The notes beneath the pieces are model-generated. The model saw nothing but the letters and a program-made list of their open reading frames with translations, did no database searches and was not told the DNA's origin. The position numbers and the translations under genes are program-made. Of a stretch of DNA of 64,000 bases, positions 51,201 to 61,200 are shown one piece after another. Positions within the stretch are counted from its first letter, which is position 1, and every line of letters begins with the position of its first letter. This stretch comes from Erodium maritimum. Taxonomy: Eukaryota; Streptophyta; Magnoliopsida; Geraniales; Geraniaceae. The stretch is taken from the NCBI GenBank assembly GCA_963921825.1, contig OY997596.1, forward strand, positions 6,143,001-6,207,000, in the 5' to 3' direction.

Positions 51201-52516
51201 TAGGTTCAGCGAGGAGGACACTAGAATTGCCAAAACTCCAATCGACACGAGCCGACATTTGTCTAAGAACAAAGGAAAAAGTGTTGACCAAGTGGAATAC
51301 ACACGAATCATAGGTAGTCTCACGTCTTCATGAGTTGAACACGGCTTGACATTGCGTTCACGACAAGTACATTGAGCCGATTCACGAGCAATCCAGGGAA
51401 ATATCATTATATAGCTATTGTAAGAATATTGAGGTATCTACGAGACACTTGTGACTATGGATTCTACTACACGAAAGAACTTGTTGTGCTAGAAGGATAT
51501 TATGATGCTAATTGGATATATGATATTCAAGAATCCAAAGGCACACGTGAACATGTCTTCACTCTAGCAGGAGCGACAATGTCATGAAAGTCCTCAAGAA
51601 AAAAGATAATAACCAGATTGACCATGAAATTTGAGTTTGTAGCCCTAGATAAAGCCGACGAAGAAGCTAAGTGGCTACAAAAATTTTTGGAGGATATTCT
51701 CGACTTGCCAAAACCTGTGTCCAAGTGTTGCGTGCATCGTGATAATCAAATCGTAATTAACAGGGCATAAAATTTGATGTATGATGGTAAAAGTCGACAT
51801 ATGCGTCATCGCCACAACATCATTAGACAACTGATATCTACTTGAGTTATCGCTGTTAATTTTGTTAGTTCAAAAGATAACAATATGGATCCGCCAACCA
51901 AAGGGATAAACAGAGATCTAGTCGAAAAGGAATCCAAGGGAATTAGACTAAAGCTTGTAAAAGGCGTTATGTGAAGGAAAACTCAACCTAGTTGACTAGA
52001 AATCACAATATCTAGGTTCAACAGGACAACCTAATTGCAGAAACCTTGTGAAGGCATTATTGGGGTCAAAACCCGAGTCCATTCCTATGATGCAAAAACA
52101 GTGATGTATAACGTATAAAGGATAAGAATTTTTCTTCTAATGGTTCCTTGTGCATCATGAGTATTGAGCAAAGGAATCATCTACATGAGAGTGAAAATGG
52201 GGTCGTTTCAAGGTGGTTAATGGGACTAATCATCTTAATTTTTTATAGAATCGGACAATGTTCATGACCATAACGAACATAACCATTAAAACCAAAATCA
52301 GTTGTGTTGGTATCTGTGTGGGGGTATATCATCATTTTCATAATCGACATGATAGTTCAAAGACATCGCATTTACTAGTCAGTCAACAAAGTAAATATAC
52401 TTTTATAATGGAAGGTTTAAGGGTTTCAGCTACCTATCTTATGTGGGTATCGACTTTAAGAAGTCATCACTTTCTCGTTTTTTTTTGTTCTTTACCCATT
52501 ACATTTTGTAGAGAAT
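48268..52516 (+). pseudogene. Internal region of the copia element, gag-pol remnants
   Basis: Polyprotein remnants in copia order on the plus strand: protease region near 49088-49320 (STHHIF, where the catalytic Asp is lost; then RKDLVSLSILDEH), GAG-pre-integrase (49470-49595: WHGRLGHVNYEPL), integrase core (49680-50030: RSDRGGQYVEPFGEFC, YSPQPNGVAEHKNHTLKEMV), reverse transcriptase (50460-51190: GYIIVCLYMGDILIV, the DD box now MGD) and RNase H (51370-51960: [17 protein letters not shown]). Stops and frameshifts occur throughout. 48268-49080 should hold the primer site and gag, but I cannot recognise them. An old, dead copy. Confidence 0.85.
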
Positions 52517-53459
52517 TGTTGGAAAAATATCTGATAAAAATGTGATTTGGTTTTTAATAAAAGACTAAAATTAGTCTCTAATCTAATTTTAGCCTAGGAT
52601 TAAGTAAAGTGAGTATTTTAAGAGCCGACTGACAACCAATCCTCGAGAATATGAAGAGATTGTCACACTATAAGAGCATCTACAATGGTTAGACACTGCG
52701 TAGTGTCAAGGAGCAGTGAGTGGTTTTTGGCTACCTGACACTGCTTCCTAACACTGCTCCTCCAATGGTCTGACACTACTAGTGTCAGGAGCAGTGTCTA
52801 CACAGTTTCACTAATTAAAAAAACACCCAAATATTTGTAACACTTTTAATTGAAACCAAATATGAATTGCATAACTACTTTTTTATTTAAAACCAAATAG
52901 AAATTACATTAACATTGATAATTAATATTTAATTGCGGCCGCCATCTCCAAATTTAGCCCAAATGTGTTCGATGAGATCATCATGGCGTTGGTGATGAAC
53001 ATTCCAATCCCGAATCCTTGTTCTATGGCCCATGATACTTTCCCTGGTCACCGCTGATGGTGGTCCTCTACGGACGATTGGGTCTGGGACACCAATATCT
53101 ATAAACGGATCAGTGGGCCACGACCTCCGCTCATCCTCAATGATCATCTTGTGTAGGATTACACAAGCAGTCATGATCACTGAGAGTGAGCCCCTATTCC
53201 ACATTTGGCCCAGGCGAGTAACGATGTGAAACCGGGACTATAGAACTCCAAACGCTCGTTCGATGTCCTTCCTACACGCCTCTTGGTATCTAGCAAAACA
53301 TCGTTGCTTCGGCGTTTGTGGAGCAGGTATTGACTTCACAAATGTTGCCCACGCAAGATAAATTCCATCTGTCAAGTAATACAGGGTTTCGTATTCTCTA
53401 CCGCTGATCTTGAACTTCACATCTAGGGCGAAGCCTTTTACTGCTTGGGAGAATAATGT

Positions 53460-56416
53460 TGTAAAGACCGCCCCATTTAGAGGATTTAATTATTTAAATT
53501 TATCAGTTTGGAGCGTCGAGGTTAAAAATCGGGTTAAATTTTTTGGAACGATTGCAAAAGAAAAAAGAAAAGGAAAAAGGGCTGGACCGGGCGGACCAGA
53601 CCCGACCTGCAGACCCGTCACAAGCCAGGCCCGCCCCGACTCGGTCACCTCTCCTCTCTTTAGGCCGTGAAGCCCAACACTTCGCCGAAGCCCATTGCAG
53701 ACCTGGCCTGCGGTATTTAAGCCTCGGTTTAGGGTTTCAGAACCATTCGCGTCCTCCTTCTCTCTTCCCTCACGCTGCCCTTCTCTCCCTCTTCCCTCTC
53801 CCGAACCTCTCTCTCCCTCGGACTCCCTCTCTCTCTTCTCGTCGCCGTCTCTCTCTCTCCCTCCTCTCAACGCCCGAGCCTCTCTCTCTCAGACGCCGTC
53901 TATCTCTCACCCTTCTTCTCTTCTCCATCGTCGTCCGAGCTCCAGCACAGCCGCCGTCTCCGTTGGGGAGCCTCACCGTGCACGTCCAGAGCCGAGACGA
54001 GCTCGCCGGCGCGCTCGCCAGAACCGGGACGAGAACCGCCGCGCCTGTCCGGATCTGAAGCGAGAGAGGGCTCACGTTACTCCGGCCGCCGTTGGTCGTC
54101 GAGTCCTCGTCGGTCTCGCCAGATCTCACGCGAGACAAGCTCCCCGTGCTCCACCGCTCCCAAGGCCGCAATCACCGCCCAGCCGCCCCTTTCTCCCTTG
54201 TAAGCTCTCGGCGTGCCCTTGAGGCTTTGGTCGCCGGCGTCTCCGCCGGTGGTCGGTCGGAAAACAGACCCGAACCCTTCTTCTTCTTTTTTTTCTTTTT
54301 CCCCCTGTTTGGACCAGGACGGATTTGGAACAAAAAAACTAAAGTAATGACAGAAAATAAAATAAAAAGAGTTTTAAATTAAAAGATTGGTTTGTGTTAA
54401 TTTGGGACTGTTATTTGATTCGAAGAAAGTTTTGAGGTGGATCGAATTACCGAACGATAACAAAAAAAATGGAACTTTGGACTGTTGAATAAATCCGAGG
54501 AACGATGGGCAATGAACCACCAGACAAATAAATCGGACTTAGGACGGGATTGAAAGCGGTAACGCTGAATTGGACACCTCGGGAACCGTGCCTCGGAACC
54601 TGTGCATGGGAACCGTGCCTCGAAACCCATTTATTGGGAATCATGCCTCGGGAAACGTGCATTGGGTCCTGTGCTTCGAGGCTCAGGTGCTCGAACCCGA
54701 TTCGTCGTATGATCCCTCTTTTGACCCGTTCGAGTTTAAAAGGAAACTTGTTGAATTAAAATTGGATTGTACGTAACTTTTAATTTAACTTTGGAGTCGT
54801 TTTTTATTATAGCTTTCCATGTTAATTTAGAGTCCGGCTTCGATCGTGGTGAAGACCGGAGGTAGCAAGCCAGGACGTCAGCAACTAGGAGACGTAGCTG
54901 TTGGTTCTTCTTGAGGTAGGGAAAGTAGCGAATAGCGGTCTAATTACGAAAAGTTACTAGTATGCATGCTAGGTAATAATAAAAATGGAACAATCGTTTA
55001 TATTATATAATAATCGGACGATGTCTTAGTAACATGTAGGATGTGATTCACTAGTGTAGCCCCTTTCAATATTCTGGGAAATTGACGTGCTGGTAGATTG
55101 GCCATGTCGAGCCTTAGGACTGTGTGCTGATTGAGATGCATGATGTGTGTTATAACCGCTGATTGAGAGTCATAATAAGATTATTTCGGTGTTGCATGTT
55201 GTGACTGTGTGTGGGCAAGTGTGTCGTGTGTGATGTAATGTGAACCCTTGATTGTGATATGACCGGGTGAGTGATAGACCGGTTTGTGTGTTATGGTGAG
55301 TTTGGCTTGGTTGGTATACCGGGGTCGAACTATGTTTTTGTGATGCGTGTTATACTCTTGATGTGTGTTCCAAGAAAAGGCGTAACCGGAGTGGTACTTA
55401 CACCGAGGGATAGTTCCAGTGTAGTGTATCGAGGCCAAGGATGGCGTGATTGATACCCCGAGTCTCTGTGACGGGAAGGCGTACGACCGAGTATGTGCCG
55501 GTCCAGTATGCGTGAGGCCCTGATTCTACGTGACAGGAAGACGTTCGACTGAGGGATTTCCGGTCTGGGATGTTACCCCGATTCTACGTGACGGGAAGAT
55601 GTCGGGACCGAGGCTTCGTGTGCCGGTACGATATAATTGGAACGGGTTGTATTGGGCATACGGGTCGTATTGGGCCTACGGGTCGTGTTGGGCCTACATG
55701 TCGTATTGGGCCCCCGGGTCGTGTTTGGCACTAGGTGTCGTGTTCCTACCCCGATGATCTATGGTCCTTTGGGGACATTTCCGGGACTTCCGATGAGATG
55801 CGTTCCTTGGGAACGTTTCCGGTAGCCTCGACGCATGTGTCTCCTCTAGATCGAGGGGCAATTCGAGATGATACGATGACTTTCCGGTATGATATGATGG
55901 TAATTCGGGACTGCGGTACGGGACGTGTGCAGGTTGTTTTTGTGTGTGATATGTTTGCTGTTTGGTTAATGTTTTATTGTGTGAAAGCGGTCGTTGAGTA
56001 TGTTATAAGTTTGGCTATGAACCCCGGATTGGCAGTTAGTTATGTTGTACTAGTATACCCTAATTGGACGGTTACTCGTGGTGGTGAGCCGATGTTCATT
56101 ACCTTAACTACTTTCTCTACTGGGCGAAAGCTCACCCCTTACTTTGTTGTGATTTAGGTGTTGAGCGGAACTTGTGCTAGCAGGACACAGCTGAGCTTGG
56201 GAGCTGGTGAGGGTCTTGTCTAGTAGTGTCTAGTGACGTACCGTGTTTGAACTAAGTACTGTTTTTACGATTCACCTAAGAGCTGTTGACTCTTTTTATT
56301 CGAAATTATGATTTACAGTTTATTATTTTAAACTTTATTACGTTAACTTCGTTTGATTTAGTTATTATTTTAGTTCACGTCTCGAGTCCGGTCAAAACCG
56401 GATTTGGGGCATGACA
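53460..56416 (+). mobile_element. Solo LTR of the long-LTR (LARD-related) family inside the transposase gene
   Basis: 2957 bp, starts TGTAAAGACCGCC and ends TTGGGGCATGACA, with the 5-bp target duplication AATGT at 53455-53459 and 56417-56421. Its start and end align with the LTR at 13109-15975 (reverse orientation), as do the CCGTGCCTCG-type repeats near 54590-54680. No internal region remains, so it is the product of LTR-LTR recombination. A 19-20-bp repeat (TATTGGGCCTACGGGTCG) is at 55649-55735 and the motif TTCTACGTGACGGGAAG recurs at 55460-55600. Confidence 0.88.
55649..55735 (+). repeat. Short tandem repeat in the solo LTR
   Basis: About four units of GTATTGGGCCTACGGGTC. Lineage-specific; not seen in the LTR at 13109-15975. 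Confidence 0.75.
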
Positions 56417-57340
56417 AATGTAGACCTACTGAGCACGTTGATGTCATTGTTGGAGCCCGGTGTCCCGAAGAAAGAGTGCCAGATCCAAAGGTCTTGGTAT
56501 GCTACGGCTTCGAGCATGATTGTGGGGACGTTCCCGTGGTCCCTACTTGCGAACTGTGCAGCCCATGCCACATGACAGTTCTTCCAATCCCAGTGCATGC
56601 AGTCAAGACTCCCTATCATCCCCGGAAAGTCGCGCTCTTCGTTGATTCGCAACAATCGTCTTGTATCTTCCACGGTCGGACGTCGTAGATAGGTTCGCAC
56701 GTAAACCTTAATGACGCCAATGCAAAACTTCTTCAGGCAGTCCAACGTAGTGGTCTCCGCCATTCGCAAATACCCGTCGCAGGCATCGACTGGACTTCCA
56801 TAACAGAGCTGACGAAGTGCTACCGTGCACTTCTGGAGTGGAGTGAAAGAGGCCCTCCCCGTAGCATCCTTGCTGTTACGGAAGTAGGCGTATCGGCCAC
56901 TCAAACCATTCATGATCCGTATGAACATATCCCTCGACATCCGGAACCGTCGCCTAAATTGTTGGTCGCTGTACACCGGTTTAGGCGCGAAGTAGTCACG
57001 GATCAACCCTTCGTGTGCATCTTCGCGATTGTGCTCAATCACTCTCCGCTTTGGTCTCGGCGCTGACCTTGAGCCCTCGGCCTCATCATCATCCCGACTC
57101 ATTGGATGTATCGATGACATCAATTGATCCTCTATTGCTTTGTCTGTTGCCTCCACAAATCTATCCATCGCAGCGTCTATTTCTTCTTCTGTCATTTGCT
57201 TCATTTCCTCTAGCATTGGAAAATTCGCCATCGAAAAAAATAGAACTAGGAAAAAAACTATAGGATTTGGAGAGGAATAGAGGAAGAAGAAGCTTGAAAC
57301 AAGAGAGGAGGAGTGAAATTTCACTTGGGGTAGATCTGAA

Positions 57341-57346
57341 TTTATA
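57341..57346 (-). promoter_or_regulatory. TATA box of the transposase gene
   Basis: Minus-strand CCTATAAATTCAG, about 110 bp before the ATG at 57231, similar spacing to the two Myb-like genes of the other Harbinger element. Confidence 0.55.
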
Positions 57347-57472
57347 GGAAACTGATGGGCCTTTGGAAGTCGGCGTCGCCACGTGTCGTGTCGTGAGTGG
57401 CCAACAGACTAGCCGTTGGCGCCTGGCACGACGAGACGCGTCGTTGCTGGAACCAACAACGACCAGCTGCAA

Positions 57473-57498
57473 CCCCCCCCCCCCCCCCCCCCCCCCCC
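57473..57498 (+). repeat. Poly-C run of 26
   Basis: Uninterrupted homopolymer in the right subterminal part of the Harbinger element. Confidence 0.95.
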
Positions 57499-57917
57499 GA
57501 CGCGACCTCCAGACACGACGAGCCGTGCCAGCGCGTCGTGTCAGGGCCGTGTCTGCGCCTGCAACGACCCGTTGGACCTGCTCTAATATACCTATTTTCC
57601 CTTTTGCTTGAGCTATAAAACCTTGTGAATTTAACAATTTGGACATATTAGAAAACACATTTACTACTCAAACTTTCTCCTTTGTTTGGTAAATGATTAA
57701 TCGACTTTGTGTTCGCCTACGATTAGTTGTTGTATCTTGAGAGGCCACTACCCATACGGATAATAAGCGTCTTAAGGAAACTGGATTACAAGGCCTCAAC
57801 TAAGCCTTCGACTTCCTACAGGTTTCCTACTAACTCGATTCGATAAAAGATCATTTCATTTTTGATTCCTATTTGTATATGTTTATTCGCCTTTATGCTA
57901 TATCATCTAACACTTAG

Positions 57918-58248
57918 TCTTATTATGGTCTCATGATTGTATTTCTCTAGTTTTACTACTTCTGTTCCCCGCTTTTTTTGGGCTTTCTAGGTCTTTCTGT
58001 AACCATTACTTAGTTGATGCATTTATTGCTCTATGATAAAAAAGAGTATATAAAGATGAAATCAGCGTTTCTATACAAATTACAATAAAAATACAAGTTC
58101 GAGGTACTTTTTTACCATTACCGAAAAATAGAACTACAAGTTACAAAAAAAATACCTCAAAATATTTTTTACAATTACCCCTATGCCAATCATGATCACC
58201 AAACCACAAGTTCAATTGACTACAGTCATGTCAAGGGATCTTTCAGTC
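57918..58248. other. Phototropin 3' flank
   Basis: No gene. 58083-58189 is the right half of an M1-type MITE (GTACTTTTTTACCATTACC ... ACAATTACCCC), truncated. 57918-58080 holds nothing I can assign. Confidence 0.5.
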
Positions 58249-61200
58249 TCAGAAGACATTGTTGTGTAGCTCCAAAGGCGCGAGTTCTAATTCCTTCTCT
58301 TCGTTAGGCAGAGGAACGTCGAGCTCAGGGGGATTCTGCATTGACAGAAGCATGTCACAATTACGTTGTTAAGAGAACAAATACAAAGTTTTTCTTAGGT
58401 TTGTGATGTTACCGTGCAACGAACCAGAGCCCAGTTGATCCCCTGGAAGAACGGGTGACTCTTGATCTCGTTCGCTCCTTGGCGCGAACCCAACCGATCC
58501 TTAGGATCTTTCTGCAACAATTGGTACATCAGCTCCTTCGCATGAAGGCTAACACTTGCCTGCAATACAATATCAAAGACTTAAACACATGACAAAACAA
58601 AACAGAGTTAGAGCTACAGAAACAGGAACATCTTACTAGTTTGTTTCGGGGAAATCTAAGATCTTTGTGTATAATGTTGGCAAATGTCTTTTGCCTTGTC
58701 TTTCCCCTGAACGGTGTGTATCCATAGAACATTTCGTACAGAAGGGCGCCTGTAAAGATCGATTTAATCTGTCTTAGTAATTGTAAAACACACCCTTTAT
58801 GATGCTAACAAGACAATCACAAGTTTGAGCAAAATGTAACAAGATTAGTAGATTAAGGCAATCACCAAGAGCCCACCAGTCCACGGCACTGGTGTGGCCT
58901 GCTCCGGTCACGATTTCCTGCAAGTAGTTGAATGATTTGAGTACGGCATATAACTATAAACATTAGGGAAAATCTCACTCAGATATCTATAAGTAGACGA
59001 TTTTCTCAATCATTTACCTCTAAGTTTAAAAAGTTTTTGACAACCCCCTTAAGTTTTATTAGTCTCAATTTACCCCAATTCTGTCAACTTTTGGGTGTGA
59101 AATTACAAAATACCCCCCTTTTTTTTGCACGAGCATATTTTCGTCATTATGGCCAACAGCGTAAATGTTGAGAAAAAAAGAGAGGAGGGTCGAACCGGAG
59201 CTATGTACTCTTCAGTGCCAACGAAAGAATTTGATGCGCGCATCGGTTCAGCCATGAAGATCGGGGTCTGTTGATGTTTTTGTTGGCCTTTATGTTGTTT
59301 CTTACTATCAGTTGTGGTCGGAATTAAAATCTGCAAAAACACCATAACCATAACAAGAAGCATGTTGTTGTTAATGGAACTCAATGTAATTCTTAACATG
59401 CTCCAGAGAAGATTCATTACCTGAGGTTTGCAAGATGTCAAGCATGATAAATCAAAATCCGTCAAAGACACGTGCCCGTTGCTCTGGAGTAGAATGTTTT
59501 CAGGCTTCAAATCTCTGTAAATTATCCCTGACGAAACAACAGTGAAGTGAACTTCATAAGGAGAGGCCAGCCCGTAACAATGGCATGATTGATGTTACTA
59601 TGGATAATCTCACTCAGCTACTTCTAAGTTTAAAAAGTGTTTTAACAATTCTTTAAAACTTTCGGCTCATTTTACCCCAATTCTTTTAACGGCTGGTGTG
59701 TGAAATGACGAAAATACCCCCATATAATCTTTGGGGAATGCTTTTTTTGCAGGAATGAGTCATCCTAACACAATCACATGTTTCAAGAAAGTATGGTCAA
59801 AAGCACCTGAAACAGCATGCAGTTTCAGACAAAAATATCTGAGAATTGAAAAGCACTGCAGCTGAGCACATGGGTGAAGAAAATGGGAGACGAGGTTTAC
59901 CGTGGTAATGAAGGTACTCCAATGCAACTACTACTTCAGCAGCGTAAAATCTGCAATCATCAACAATTCGAAGTGTATTGGCATATTGTTTAATTTTGAT
60001 TACGGATCAGCTTCAAATGTTTAATAAGTACAATAGCAACAAGAGACGTCAAATTGATCATGTAATTTTTTATTTTAAAAGCTCAAACCGTGGTAAAGTC
60101 AAAAAGTGCACTGAAGTTTTGTCCACCGGCTTTTTTTAGAAAAACGTAACAGGTTAATTGTCAAAAACTACCCTAAAATACTGCCCACACAACTATGGAA
60201 TGCATCACGTATTGCCCACAAATCTATTGAATCCGCGAAAAACGCCAAGACCATTCATTCTGTTACGTTTTTCTAAAAAGTCAGTGGACAAAACTTCAGT
60301 ATACCCACAAAACATGGACAAAATTTATGCATGTTTTCGTTTGTGGACAAAACTTTAATGCACTTTTCGACAATTAACTCTTTTTATTATTCATACAAGT
60401 CTTTTCTTGGACAAACGCTGAATGGGAACCATTACCTGACAGCATCTTCCCTGAGGACTTTCTTGGGTTGTCTGTCCAAAAGCAAGAAAAGTTCTCCACC
60501 GGGGCAGTAATCGATTATCAGACAAATATGTGTTTTAGTCTGCAAATTAACCCAATATTACAATCCCTAATTAAAATCCTTACCAACTCAAAGATATACA
60601 CTATAATGAAACTATAATAGAACTCCTAAACCTGAAATGAAGCATATAATGCTGGAAGGAAAGGGTGGTCCAACTTGTCAAGGATTTCTCTCTCTGCACA
60701 AACTCTATGCACCTGCAATGTGGAGCACTCATTTAAAAGAGACAAGTGATCAAAGAAAAGAAAGATTCATAAGATGACAATGTGGAGCAACCAATCAAAT
60801 CTTATATTACACTTCATCTATTGCGGTGTGATGGAATGATGAACAAAATAGGGTTAATTACCTTTTGTACTCCTTTTGAATTGGTAACACATCTTTAGTA
60901 CCTCAAAGTTTTATAACGTTCAATAAAAGTCCTTACGTTTTGGTAACACTCATTTAGTACCCCTTACGAATTGGTCACAGATCATTTAACACCCCTTACG
61001 TATTGGTAACAGAACAATTCCATGCCTTACGAATTGGTCACAAATCATCAAAAGGGCGTACACTTGACTAAAGTTTTGTCCAGTGTGTTACCAATACATA
61101 GGGGTACTAAAGGTGTGTTACCAATACATAAAGGGCATTAAAGGTAATTAACCCAACAAAATATTAAGGTCTATCCTTTAGAATATAGAGGGTCAATACA

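Larger units (their letters stand above)
52929..57231 (-). pseudogene. PIF/Harbinger DDE transposase, interrupted by a solo LTR and one stop
   Basis: Minus strand, in two parts: 57231-56417 and 53454-52929. Leaving out the solo LTR and one copy of its 5-bp target repeat gives a length divisible by three (447 codons), within the usual size for plant PIF transposases. I take the ATG at 57231 (MANFPMLEEM); the longer frame begins at a GTG near the TATA box. Helix-turn-helix-like region about residues 85-115 (FRRRFRMSRDMFIRIMN). DDE core: Asp 210 in GSLDCMHWDWKNC, Asp 263 in GTPGSNNDINVL, and the Glu in DIERAFGVL beyond the LTR. One TAG (53238-53240) follows DIERAFGVL, where relatives usually have Gln. 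The rest is intact to GDGGRN. Cut-and-paste transposase of the DDE_Tnp_4 family, inactive here. Confidence 0.88.
52674..57583. mobile_element. PIF/Harbinger element with transposase gene, itself split by a solo LTR
   Basis: Ends GAGCATCTACAATGG and (minus) GAGCAGGTCCAACGG (11 of 15), flanked by TAA on both sides (52671-52673, 57584-57586). Subterminal motifs: GACACT/AGTGTC near 52690-52800, and CACGACGAG or its complement in 57380-57570. About 1.95 kb without the solo LTR. It has a transposase but no Myb-like gene, the reverse of the element at 20377. Confidence 0.85.
52517..57912 (+). mobile_element. Right LTR of the copia element, split by a Harbinger transposon
   Basis: LTR sequence 52517-52673, interrupted by 52674-57583 plus a duplicated TAA, resuming at 57587 and ending TCTAACA at 57912, followed by CTTAG. 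Net LTR length is about 483 bp. Confidence 0.88.

Noticed and set aside
53543..54222. Long Arg/Ser/Pro-rich frames of about 170 codons in the solo LTR
   Set aside because: CT-rich leader-type sequence of the LTR read in several frames; no domain.
57232..57324. Upstream extension of the transposase frame to 57324
   Set aside because: It starts with GTG about 17 bp from the TATA box, likely before the transcription start; the ATG at 57231 fits family size.
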